This document shows, piece after piece, positions 1 to 10,330 of a stretch of 64,000 nucleotides of DNA; within the stretch, counting starts at the first letter, position 1, and each line of letters opens with the position of its first letter. A program made the translations under genes and the position numbers. The notes beneath the pieces are model-generated. The model saw only the letters and a list, made by a program, of their open reading frames with translations. It had not been told where the DNA came from and made no database searches. Source of the stretch: Hymenopus coronatus (taxonomy: Eukaryota; Arthropoda; Insecta; Mantodea; Hymenopodidae); contig CM060896.1 of the NCBI GenBank assembly GCA_030762935.1, positions 11,112,001 to 11,176,000 on the forward strand, read 5' to 3'.

Positions 1-594
1 GTGCCTGTTGACAGCATAGCTCAAAAACGAAAAGACTGTTAAATACGAAACTTGGTATTTAGGTTTAGTATCTTCCAAGGATCCACAAGCTACCCTTTAC
101 ATGAAAAAATATTCGAAAATTTTGATTTTCTAAAAATGGCTCTAACGATTTTGATTAAAATACAGTACATTAAAGATATTTACATGCTAAATAAAATGTA
201 TATCTTCAATTTTCTGGGAGTAGCCTCTGAAGACACCTTTATTCTGGATGAAGTTTACATAACTGGTAAACCGTAAAAGATAGACAAAAAATGTAGATGT
301 TGTTAAAACACAATTTTTGTTGTGGAGGTAACGTTTCCGAGATATTCCGTGGTATTGGTTTCAGTTGTCAAGTACTTATACTTTGTAATGACAATCGCAT
401 AACTACAGCTTTTAAAACATTTGACTATCACTTTAGCATCACACGTTCCTTTAGTTGCCTTCTACTTATAAGGAAGTAAGTAATAAGAACATTCTGCTAA
501 TGTTTATCTCGATTAGCATTGTGTAGAAAGAAGAATAATCTTTTGTAAGAAGTTTGTTTGTAGAGCAGCTAGAGAAAGTCATGTGAGTGTAACA
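1..594 (-). repeat. R element, reverse copy, subfamily B, cut by window start
   Basis: Reads in reverse from just past the microsatellite slot to the 5' terminus (gctagagaaagtcatgtgag). It has the subfamily B 5' region, with a gaagaataatc block instead of the subfamily A gcataagctt block. The hairpin end lies before the window. Short open frames here are not conserved between copies. Confidence 0.85.
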
Positions 595-595
595 C

Positions 596-640
596 ATTTT
601 CTCTATACAATATATACATAGTACATGCAGAGAAAGTAAA
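596..640 (+). repeat. R element terminal hairpin fragment
   Basis: Only the 3' hairpin and end (ttctctatac...catgcagagaaagtaaag) remain. It directly abuts the reverse copy, so that copy probably inserted at the base of this hairpin. Confidence 0.7.
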
Positions 641-680
641 GTAATTGTAAGGCAAGGATCTTAACCAGAAACTTAAGAAT

Positions 681-708
681 TGCGTTTTTCTTTTGTTTTC
701 AGGTGAGT
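681..708 (+). promoter_or_regulatory. Candidate recursive (ratchet) splice site
   Basis: A pyrimidine-rich run (tttttcttttgttttcag) is joined directly to GTGAGT, so a 3' splice site abuts a 5' splice site with no exon between. This is the form of recursive splice sites known from long Drosophila introns. It is on the same strand as the ZNRF-like exon at 55.4 kb. A chance match is possible. Confidence 0.35.
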
Positions 709-814
709 ACATATATACTTGTAACCAGTGATACAAGCAGGGCGAAGTGGTAAGTTAAAACAGGCCAATAATTGTTCAGTGACAGATAAATGATAGAGCA
801 AGCATTGCAATTGT

Positions 815-1092
815 TCATATACGGAATTTAGTCAAAATCATTAGAACCAGTTTTTAAAAAATCGAGCATTTCTAAAAATCTTCTACGTAAAGGGTGCTTT
901 GGGATGGGGAGACTTTTGTGTAAAACTTCGTGTTGCATTCTTGGAACTTACTAAACTTAAATACGAAGTTTGGTATTAAACCGACTTTTGTTTTTTTTTT
1001 CTTTTTTTTTTTGAGTTATGCCACACACACACACACACACACGCGCGCGCGCTCTCTCTCCTCCCTCCCTCTCTCTCTCTCTCTCCCTCCCT
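815..1092 (+). repeat. R element fragment with expanded CA/CG/CT core
   Basis: Begins in the central region, passes the aaataccaagtttggtatt-type palindrome and ends in (CA)n(CG)n followed by (CT)n and (CCCT)n at 1021-1092. The hairpin end is missing. Confidence 0.75.
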
Positions 1093-1097
1093 TCTAA

Positions 1098-1727
1098 AAA
1101 TATGATGTGTTCATTCAGGAGTTGACAAGTTTCCGTTTGAGAAAAGTTCAAGTATTTTAAAGCTGAAACCAATGACAAGGAATGTTTCGAAAACGATCAA
1201 CTCCACGAAAAAAATGTATATGACATAAATTGTGTGTTTTAATGAGATCTACTTTTTAATCCGTTACGTTTTATCTATCTCTTACGGTTTACCAATTGTG
1301 CAACATTCAGAAAAATGCATCCAGAATGAAAAGGTCTTCAGACGCTATTCGCAGAAAGTTGAAGTTATACTTATTATCCGTCGTATAAATATTTTGAATA
1401 TAAGAGGTTTTAATCAAAATCATTAGAGCCGTTTTTGAGAAAATCAAAAATTTCGAAATGTTTTCCAAGCAAAGGGTAGTTGGGGTGGGAGGATTTTGTT
1501 GAAATTCTTCGTGCCGCATTCTTGGCAGACTTAATATATATTAATAACTTAAATATCACACACACACCGACCTTTTTCTAAAAGATGCCTTTGTTTTTGT
1601 CTTCTGGGGGTCCCAAATCATGTATTTCCGGTGAAATCTCGATATCGAATTGTGGGGTGGAATACAGTACGGCCTCTAGCTACTGTGTGAGAACATACGG
1701 GCTAGAGAAAGCAAAAAGGAAAGCTTT
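1098..1727 (+). repeat. R element copy with internal deletion
   Basis: The 5' terminus (atgatgtgttcattc) is joined directly to the caggagttgacaag segment, so about 150 bp of the usual 5' region is lost. The rest runs through the microsatellite slot to the hairpin end (gggctagagaaagc). Confidence 0.75.
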
Positions 1728-1737
1728 TGTGGGAATA

Positions 1738-1787
1738 GTTTGTTCTAGAATAGGTAGAGAAAGTAATGTGAATGGAGCACACAGAAG
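1738..1787 (-). repeat. R element 5' end fragment, reverse
   Basis: Contains ggtagagaaagtaatgtg followed by aatggagcacac, the reverse of the R 5' terminus. Nothing else of the copy is recognisable. Confidence 0.55.
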
Positions 1788-2654
1788 ATGTTTGGCGCCA
1801 CAGCTTGCGCCGCCTCCACATATCGACCCGGGGATGTGCCCAGGCATTCTTCTAAATCCGATCATACCTACAGCTTCTGCAGCATACATCTGCTATTGTT
1901 AATATTCAAGTAAACATTAATTGTCCTTGTAAGTAGAAGCGGGAAAATCTAATGTGTTCCATTCACATGTGCTCTAGCTATTCGGTAAACAAACCTGTTA
2001 TTCAAAACATTAGCATGATGTAGATAACAGATTAATCAAGATAAACATAACCAGAATTAAGCTACATTCACAATGAAATGCAAGCGCAAGAGTTTGGACT
2101 CATATTATTTAACGTAAGCATTTACATAGAAGCACGCAAGACGCAAGACGCAAGGCAACGCAACGCAACGCAACGCAACGCAACGCAACGCAACGCAACG
2201 CAAGAGCTTACAAACTCCAAATATTATCCTTGCGTTGCATGCCAAGAGGAAGAATTCTGCTTCTTTTCTCTATGCATTGCCTATGAATTCAACAACAGAC
2301 GATCGCACTGCAAGATTTTGCATGGCCTGCTTCTATTTGGCCGTGCCGCGCCATCTCTAATCTCCCTCAAGAGGTTATGACTGTCTCCTTGCGAATCCTT
2401 CGTTGATATAACCGTCATCGGCGTCTAGATTTCTTGGTTCTCATAAATCGAGATAATTCTTAGTTCATTAAATGTGTAGCTTTATCACTTTTTGGAAGTC
2501 TCCATGCTTGTACTATTTTCAATAATTTTGTAAAAGATTGAGTGAATTTTCTTATGTGGTATTGTTGGTTATGTTATTCAGTTTGTAACGGAAGATGTTC
2601 GCATATAACTTGCGGATCTAGTACCCCATGCCAACTTCTTGCGTCTGCGCTTGC
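1788..2654. other. Unassigned sequence with a pentamer repeat and an R-start motif
   Basis: No gene recognised. It holds an R-like 5' terminus near 1949 (tctaatgtgttccattcac) that diverges after about 25 bases, and the CAACG array listed separately. Short open frames lack any recognisable domain. Confidence 0.4.
2139..2204 (+). repeat. (CAACG)n pentanucleotide microsatellite
   Basis: Two gcaagac units lead into about nine perfect gcaac units. The open frame reading NATQR repeats here is a product of the period and is not a gene. Confidence 0.9.
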
Positions 2655-3290
2655 ATCTCATTGTGAATCTAGTATAAGGCTTATTACTGGCTTCCTTATA
2701 AATAGAAGGGAAATAAGAAAATGCACAGGCTAAAGCGATAATCTCGTCCTTTAAAAGCCAGTACCTATGTGAAACAATTGAAATTCCAATATATTAGCTT
2801 GGTAGAAGTAAGCAAACGAGAAATACAAAAAAGATGTTTTCAAAACATTAAGTGGCATAAAAATGAAACCAAATAACCCGCAATATCTTGAAAACGCTTA
2901 ACGGTACAAGAAAAACACATATGGCATAAATTCTTGTATTTTTCGAGATCTGCATGTTTTGTGTGGTAAGTTTTAGTCTACCTCTTGCGGTTTAATCGTT
3001 ATGCAAAATTGTGCAAAGTCATGGAGAGCAAAGGGGTCTTCAGAGGCCATTCCCAGAAAATTCAAAATATACATTTTATTTGTAATATAAATATGTTTAA
3101 TGTGTGTTATTTTAACAAAAATTATTAGAACTATTTTTGAGAAAAACTACATTTTCAGAAACTTTTCCAAGTAAAGGATAGCTTGTGGTGGGGCGATTTT
3201 GTTGAAAATATTCGTATAGCAGGCTTGCAAGATATTAATTATAAATACCGACTTCAGTATTTGACGATCTTTAGGTTTTTGAGCTATGCT
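2655..3290 (+). repeat. R element copy, stops at microsatellite slot
   Basis: Starts within the 5' region (cttattactggcttcc) and ends at gagctatgctgtg, exactly where the CA core normally begins. The next copy starts there, suggesting insertion or recombination at the slot. Confidence 0.75.
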
Positions 3291-4166
3291 GTGATCCATT
3301 CACATGACTTTCTCAACATCTCTGCAACAAATTAATGTTAAAAAGCTTATGCTTATATTTACTTCATGCTAATCGGGAAAAAATTAGCACAAATAGTCTT
3401 ATTACTTTGTAAACAGAAGCAAAATAAGGGAGTACCATAGGTTAAAGTGATAGTCAAAAGCTGGTTGCTATGTGACTGAAGTTCCTTTGTATAGATAGTT
3501 GACAAATTCCTGTATGAGAAAAGTTTTTTAAAGTTGAAACCAATAACAAGGAATATCTCAAAAACGATCAACTCCACGAAAAAAGTGTATATAACATAAA
3601 ATATGTAATTTTTCTTGGTTCTGATTTAAATTCTTTTATATTTTATTTAAAACTTTTAAATTTTATTTAATGTGCTCTACATTTTTTGTGTGGCAAGTTT
3701 TTGTCTATTACGGCTTAGCAGTTAGGCAAAATTCCGTAAAATTCATCTAGAATAAAGTATTCTTCAGAGGCTATTCCCAGAAAATTCAAGATATTTGTCA
3801 AATACCTTTAATATACCATATTTTAATCTCGTTAGAGACATTTTTAAGTTAATGAAAATTTTCGAAAAAAGTTCCATGTAAGATGTAGTTGAGGGTGGGG
3901 GATTTTTTTGGAAAATCTTCGTGTCGCATCCTTGGAAGATACCAAATATAAATACCAAGTGTGGTAATTAACGGTCTTTTCGTTTTTGAGCTATGCTGTC
4001 CACAGGCGCACACACATACGGACCTTTTTCCAAAAGTGTTTTTTTTTTGATTCAGGGGGACCCAAAACATGTATTTCGGGTGAAATCTGGGTATGGAATT
4101 TTTGGGTGCATTACAATACCTTCTGTATACACTATGTACATAGTACGTGTAGAGAAAGTAAAAATT
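3291..4166 (+). repeat. R element copy, near full length
   Basis: Runs from atccattcacatgacttt to the hairpin end gtgtagagaaagtaaaaat. A small AT-rich insertion (about 60 bp) lies near 3610-3680. Confidence 0.85.
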
Positions 4167-4685
4167 GGGCAGTTTAATGATAATTTATATTATTACTCCA
4201 TGGTGGATGTAGGTGAAGTTCTACACTGACACTAAAATCAGCAAATGTATTGCGCTTCCGCATTATTCGCTGTGTATGCATCTGCCATCTTGAAATATTC
4301 ATTCCAGCCTGGCGTTGAAGATGAAGCACCTCAAAACAAAAGCGACTTAATATTGGCGGGGGAGGGGATTGTGCAACTCTTAATTAAAGGGGCGGGGGAT
4401 CACACAGCAATATTCCACTTGAAAATCAATGTACTGTCACCATGAGTCTGCTTTCCGGAGAAGTTCCAATATTGCAACACTGTACCGTCCTCTACTTGCC
4501 AACTTTTACGGTTGCCCCTAAAATGTAAGGGTCCTGAGCCTTATTTTACGGCGAAGGAGTCAGTTTTACAGCTTTGTTGGGCAGATTGAAAGTGTTAAGA
4601 TCTTCACCTGGACGTGACAAAGCAAGGAGGCTCGGCGACCTCGGCACAGGAGGCCACAGTAAAATATAGGTTTAAATATATACGT
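4167..4685. other. Unassigned sequence
   Basis: No gene or known repeat recognised. It includes two G-rich patches (ggcgggggaggggat and ggggcgggggatc). Open frames of 60-78 codons lack any recognisable domain. Confidence 0.35.
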
Positions 4686-5060
4686 CTACCTGTCTGATGA
4701 AGGAATGCAGTTGTTAGGGGAGATCGCTGGTGTAGCATGGCACGGTTTAGAGCGATCAGAGAAGGCTGGAATATCTGACCATCAAAACATCAGCACAGCG
4801 CACATAAACAGGAATAAACTAAAGGATCTACAACAGGTTAAATTTGCTGTTTTCTTTATCACTAATGAACATTAATTTTCTACTTTGTGAGCGTATGACT
4901 ACGCGCCGCGGTGTTTGAGTCTAAACAGTCCAGTGTAAGAGACTTGACTGCTGCATTCCAGTATTGTCGTGCTGTACAGGGCTTGCACCGGGAGTGATGA
5001 CGTAATACTACTTATCAATCTGTGTAGTGAAGCTTCCACTCGTGGGCCCCGGCATCCATT
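4686..5060 (-). repeat. Relic of the 98-bp-satellite progenitor: one monomer plus flank
   Basis: On the minus strand this carries one satellite monomer (ctcccctaacaactgcat... caccagcgatct... ctctgatcgctctaaacc). It is followed by the same flank that borders the left edge of the big array at 48385-48661, including cgcggcgcgtagtcatacgc and gacgtaatac (the latter read on the plus strand). Homology fades near 5050, where both carry a tggaagctt block. This looks like an unexpanded cousin of the array. Confidence 0.8.
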
Positions 5061-5486
5061 GCTCACACAGTAACTGGAACTGATTTATGTGCACTAAGTA
5101 AAAGCTAAATACTGCAGTCTGCTTGCCTATAGTGTTCGCAAAACCTAGTTATGTGCAGTGATATCTGCAGCTTCCCCTCCTGTCAGCGCTGCCGCTTCTT
5201 ACGTGCTGGACTGAGAACATTGTCCTCCGGTCGGATAAGTATTACCAGCGAGTGTTATAATCAGGCAGAATTTTACTTTCTGATCATGTCTCTCTGATAC
5301 TTCACGGGTTATCGTGTATCAACATTCATTATAACTTAGATAGATCGAATATATAACTGGCGCAACAGATCAGGACATATGAAGATCTTAATGAGAGCTA
5401 GGAAGCGAGTTGTACTTTCAGTTCACCAGTCGATTCATAAACATGTCACCTGCACTGATAAACATGTGTTATATTCATATGGCCTA
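5061..5486. other. Unassigned sequence
   Basis: No coding or repeat signal recognised. It may be the continuation of the element that carries the satellite monomer, since it is contiguous with that relic. Confidence 0.3.
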
Positions 5487-5930
5487 CTATATAAACAATG
5501 TCAATCGTCTGCCTTCCACACCTGACAGTCCTTCGTCTTCGCTCACGTCATTGTCAGCATCAACGTTATCGCTACTTCCTGCACCATTATCCTGGATTAG
5601 AATTCTTTCTTTTTGATTTTCAATGTTCTCAAAATGTCGACATACATTTTCCCATTGTGGCCTGCCAATTTCTGCAATTCGCTGGTGACACAACTGTTCC
5701 ACATCTTTTAATTCAAAAGTGTTATATTAAGTTTTGTTTTTCTTTCTTTCTTATCTTTAAGAACCCTGGAAACGGAATTCAGTGAAATATCAGTTGCCTT
5801 GGCTACTCTTTCATTCACTTTCTACAGGCTTTTGAAGAACTCGAGGAACATACATTTTCTTCCTTCATCTCTGCCTCTTGTTTCATGAAGTCAAGGACAT
5901 TTACAATTATTTCTCTGCTGTGACTAAGTA
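5487..5930 (-). pseudogene. Internally deleted Tc1-like (DDE_3 type) transposase remnant
   Basis: Two separated parts of one transposase type lie on the minus strand. The 5741-5930 part reads like the N-terminal helix-turn-helix (SREIIVNVLDFMKQEAEMKE, then a damaged stretch equivalent to RVAKATDISLNSVSRVL). The 5487-5720 part reads like the C-terminus (DVEQLCHQRIAEIG, WENVCRHFENIENQ), ending in an acidic-serine tail (SSDNVDADNDVSEDEG). The catalytic core between them is missing, and frameshifts and stops interrupt the N-terminal part. The assignment comes from recalled similarity to insect Tc1-like proteins with the same acidic tail. No terminal inverted repeats were located. It cannot be active. 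Confidence 0.5.
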
Positions 5931-6389
5931 ATACCTTGCCACTTAAAATTGAAAACGTATGAGCGATGGTTAAAAAAAATAAATAAAATGAACACTATTT
6001 ACTGCCCACTTGAATATAAACATATGCGGAACAGTTTTGATACAGACTGTACAAAGTTTGCTTGCTGTGACTTTAAGTAAGCAAAGTATCATATTACAAA
6101 CACCGATAAGCTAGGCTCGGTAGCCGGGTTGACGGTCGGTGTCATGATTCCATTAGTTTTGCGCCAGCAATGACACCAAAACCTGCCTCACAACGCTTAC
6201 CTCGAATATAGTTATGCAGTGCAGTATGGAACAGGAATCAAGTGAGTTTAAGTTCAGTATTGGTGTGTTATTCTATTATTAAAGTGAAGGGGCGTGTATA
6301 GACGTGTTTCAAACTGGAGTTGAAATCTTGTTAATATACATATTATATTTCTCTTTGTGATACGATTGTTGAAGTTGACCTCGAAGCAG
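5931..6389. other. Unassigned sequence
   Basis: No gene recognised. It may include the 5' part of the Tc1-like remnant. The stretch near 6115-6190 is more GC-rich than its surroundings. Confidence 0.3.
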
Positions 6390-6868
6390 GGACTTTCTCT
6401 ACGTATACTATGTACATGGTGTATAGAAAAGTGATTACATTGCACCCAAAAATTCTATACCAATATTTCACAGCAAATACACGTTTTGAGACCCTCTGAA
6501 TCAAAAATAGCATTTTATAAGATTATGCGCGCGCGCGCGTGCGTGTGTGTGTGTGTGTGTCAGGCAGCATAGCACAAAAACGAAAAGTCGTTAAATACCA
6601 AATTTGTTATTTAAGCCGAGTATGCGACACCCCCAACTATCCTTTACACGGACAAATTTTCAAAATTTTTGATTTTCTCAAAAAATACTTTTGATTAAAA
6701 TATCGTATATTAAAGATATTTACACGACAAAGAAAAGGTATATGTTGAATTTTCTGGAAATAACCTCTGAAGACATCTTTATTCTGAATGAATTTTGCAT
6801 AACTGGTAAACCGTAAGAAATAAGACAAAAAATGTAGATTACGTTAAAACATATAAGTTATGTAATTT
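6390..6868 (-). repeat. R element, reverse, hairpin-end half
   Basis: Starts at the hairpin (gactttctctacgtatac), has a (CG)n(TG)n core at 6527-6560, and stops after the ttaaaacatataagttatg block. It abuts a forward copy head-to-head. Confidence 0.8.
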
Positions 6869-7486
6869 GTTTCAAAATGTGGTTGCCATGGGATTGTAAT
6901 CAGTTTTTTGTTTTTGTGTGACTAGGAGTTAAGCTCTCGTATGAGAAGTGTTTTAAAACAAACCAATAACAAAGAATATCTCGAAAACGACCAAATGCAC
7001 GAAAAAAGTGTATATGACGTAAATTGTACCTATGTTTTAATCAGATCTACATCTTTTGTTAGGCAAGTTTTTGTCTATCTCTTAAGGTTTACTATTTATG
7101 CAAAAAGTAAATTCAAGAAACACATTTTATTTATCATGTAAATATCTTCAATATAGTATATTTTAATCAAAAGCCATTTTTGAGAAAGTCAATATTTTCG
7201 AAAATTTGTCCTTGTAAAGGGTAGTTTGGGGTGGAGAGGGTTTCCTCCAAATCTTCGTGTCACATCCTTGAAGATACTAAACTTAAATACCTATTTGGGT
7301 ATTACCAACTTTTCGTTTTTGAGGTATGGTGTTTACGGACTCACGCAGACGCGAGCGCGTGCGAATGTTTATTCATTTTTATTATACAAAGGACCCTAAA
7401 ACATGTATTTGAGGTAAAATCTCGGTATGGAATTTTTAGGTGCATTACAATACCTATGAACGTAGTACGTATAGAGAAAGAAAAAA
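6869..7486 (+). repeat. R element, forward, 5'-truncated
   Basis: Starts at the gtggttgccatgggattg segment and ends with gtagtacgtatagagaaag. The CA core is degenerate. Confidence 0.8.
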
Positions 7487-7753
7487 TAATTTTGTGCGCG
7501 TGTGCGATTAATTCGAAAACCAATCAACCTTTTGTAATAGCTCCTCTATTGCAAAAGCCTGCGGATATGGGCTACATTTTCAATTGGATTAAACCAGCTT
7601 TTAAGGGGTGTGTTCATATTCATGTTGCTTATGATGATGACGGTATCTCTTGGGGTTTCGACAGCAGATCATTTTACTGTCCAAAACCATAGCTACGTAT
7701 GCTGCCCATACACATTTCTTTTGCTATGGCATATAAACACTTTTTTCGTAGTT

Positions 7754-8835
7754 TTACTTTCTCTACACGCACTATGTACACAGAGAGAAGGTATTGCATT
7801 CCACCCAAAAATTCGATACCGAGATTTCACCGGAAGTACGTGTTTTGGGTCCCCCTGAATAAAAAAAAACAAAAAAAAAACCTTTTTTACAAAAAGGTCC
7901 GTGGGTGCCTGCCTGCCTGTGTGGCTGTGGACAGCATAGCTGAAAAACACTGTTGAATACTAAACTTGGTATTTAAGTTGGTATCTTCAAAGGAGGGGAC
8001 ATGAACATTTTAAGGAAAATTCCCCACCTCAAACTACCCTTTACATGGAAAGATTTTCGAAAATTTTTATATTCTTAAAAATAGCTCAAGATTTTGATTA
8101 AAATACCGTATATTTAAGATATTTACATGACCAATAAAATATATATCTTGAATTTTCTGTTAATAGCCTCTGAAGACCTCTTCTTTCCGGATGAATTTTG
8201 CTGTATTCTGCATAACTAATAAACCGTAAAAGTTAGACAAAAACTTACTCCACGAAATATGTAGATCTCGTTAAAACACACAATTTATGTCATATACATT
8301 TTTTTTTCTCGTGGAGTTGACCATTTTTTAGATATTCCTTGTTATTGGTTTATATAGGTATGGGATTTGTCAACTCCTGGCAAAGCAAAGAAACGGATTT
8401 AATCCACTTGACAACCAGCTTTTAAAATATTTGACTTTTTTCTTAGCAAAATATATTCCCTTCTACTTACAAGAAAGCGAGATAATTTGTGCTAATGTTT
8501 ATCTCTATTAGGCTTTTTTTACCCGCCTGGGTAGTGTGGTGGTAGCGTGTCTGCCCCACATTCAAAAGGTCGTGAGTTCGAATCTCGCTTAGGGTGAGTT
8601 ACCCAGATAAGGTTTTTTTCGGGGTTTTCCCCTATCCTGAGAAGACGAATGTGAATAACTTTAATGTATGATACCCCGAGATCATTTGAGCATCATTTCA
8701 CCAATTTCATTCATCGTCCGATATGACCAAACCAGGATAAAAGAGGTTTAAAAAAAAAAGAAAAAAAAAAAGCCTTTTAACATTGTTACAGCGATGTAGA
8801 GAAAGTCATGTGAATGTTATATATCAGATTGTGAA
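7754..8835 (-). repeat. R element, reverse, full length with a SINE inside
   Basis: Runs from the hairpin end (ttttactttctctacacgc) to the 5' terminus (gtagagaaagtcatgtgaat). It is split near its 5' end by the SINE at 8522-8771; the R sequence continues on both sides. Confidence 0.85.
8522..8771 (+). mobile_element. tRNA-headed SINE, full length
   Basis: The head contains an A-box-like tagtgtggtgg and a B box gagttcgaatc (8574-8584), as expected for an internal RNA polymerase III promoter. The body has a ggtttttttcggggttttcc block. The tail has cgtccgatatgacc followed by an A-rich end. It is the best preserved of four copies in the window. Confidence 0.85.
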
Positions 8836-8909
8836 ATCATAGTAACAATTTTTGGATTGGAATGGATTACCTTCTATATCTGCTATGTACGTGCTAGAGA
8901 AAGTAGAGT
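8836..8909 (+). repeat. R element hairpin-end fragment
   Basis: Carries gtgaaatcatagtaac, ttggattggaatggattacc and the hairpin to gctagagaaagtagag, that is, the last 75 bp of a forward copy directly after a reverse copy. Confidence 0.7.
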
Positions 8910-9399
8910 GTTTAACTGGAAAATCGGAATTTCTGATTTTTCCAACTATCGAAGAAACAATGTTCATTTTGTTGTCGAAAGCGAAGTTCCGACTGAGCCA
9001 CGGTGGCTGTGATTTAGTGGTTGCAGCGCCCAGTAACAGATGGCAGCACGTTGTCTGTCAACGCACGTGTTTAACTTTCTCGCTTGATTGCGTTTATGGA
9101 GCAATAATACAATAAAACTGACCATCTTTGTTTTCAGGTGATCTGTTTGTTGTATAGCCAGACTCGTTTTAATGAATAGCGTTCGGAGCTCGGTTTCTAA
9201 GGGCACCAGTAGAAGCCCGATTTACTGATACCACAAAATGACGAATAATCAATTATACATAAAATAAACGCCTAACAGTTATTTAGAAAAATGAAAATAA
9301 AGCAGAGTGTTGTCCTCAGGTCATACTTGTGCGGCCTGATTCAGCGGTGAAACAGTTTCAAACAGTTGTTGTGTGAGCGAAATAACTTGTCCATCACTA
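8910..9399. other. Unassigned sequence
   Basis: No recognisable gene. It contains a weaker polypyrimidine-AG|GT motif (tctttgttttcag|gtgatc, AG at 9136-9137) that could be a splice acceptor or a second ratchet-like site. Confidence 0.3.
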
Positions 9400-10113
9400 G
9401 AAGTAGAAGCGAAATAGGGGGGGGGGTAGTTTATGCTAAAATGGTAGCGAATCTTTGAAAAGCTGATTATTATGTGAAACAATTGAGATTGGTTCGCTTT
9501 ACATGGCCCTGTTTGAAAAAGGTAGTTTAAAACAAATTGAAGCCTATAAAAATGAATATCTCGAAAACGGTCAAATCTACATAAGAAACGTAAATGTCAT
9601 AAATTGTGTGTTTTGACAAGATCTACATTTTTTGTCTTGCGCGTTTTTGTCTATCTCTTGTGGTTCAGCAGTTAAGCAAAATTCCGAAAAATTCATCCAG
9701 AATAAAGAGGTCTTCAGAGGCTATTCCCAGAACATTTGAGATACACCTACATTTTATTTGAGATGTGAAAATCTTTAATATACGTAATTTTAATCAAAAT
9801 CGTTAAAGCCATTTTTTTAGAAAATCAAAATTTAGCACATTTTTCCATATAAAGGATAGTTTGTGATGTGGGGATTTTCTTGAAAATGTTCGTGTCCCAT
9901 CCTTTTAAGATACCAAATTTGGTATTTAACGATCTTTTCGTTTTGAACTATGCTGTCTACACACACAGACCTTTATTTAAAAAATGCTTTCTTCGGACTC
10001 GGGGGGGGGGGGCGCCCTAAAACATATTTCTGTTGAAATTTCGACATCGAGTTTTTGGGTGCAATACAATACCTTCTCTATCACTGTGTGCATAGTACGT
10101 GTAGAGAAAGTAG
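9400..10113 (+). repeat. R element, forward, lacking the 5' terminus
   Basis: Starts at gaagtagaagcgaaataggg and ends at gtgtagagaaagtagtaac. It carries two poly-G runs of ten or more bases (near 9418 and 10003). Confidence 0.85.
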
Positions 10114-10220
10114 TAACTGATAACATTTCTACCGAGGTTAATGTCAAGTTACTTCCTCTGTAGTTACGAGGCGAGTGTTTGAATAGTTGTCCATGTTTCA
10201 TTGTACAGCCTCTTTAACTT

Positions 10221-10330
10221 CTATGGGTAGCGTGGTGGAGCATGTCTGCCTCACGTTCAAAAGGTCGTGAGTTCGAATCTCGCTTAGGGTGAGCTACTCG
10301 GGTAAGGTTTTTTTCCGGGATTTTCCCTAA
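10221..10330 (+). mobile_element. SINE, 3'-truncated at the hAT junction
   Basis: Same head family as 8522-8771: gggtagcgtggtggagcatg and the B box gagttcgaatctcgc. It stops within the cgggattttccctaa block, exactly where the hAT coding remnant begins. Confidence 0.8.

Noticed and set aside
52..276. Many 60-100 codon frames inside R elements (for example with FQGCDTKIF or NFLGIASEDLFILDE)
   Set aside because: The peptides recur only because the DNA recurs; frames are broken at different places in each copy, with no sign of coding constraint.
1680..1902. Overlapping frames of 69 and 105 codons in the R end at 1.6-1.9 kb
   Set aside because: They span an R terminus and unassigned sequence, with no domain and no splice support.
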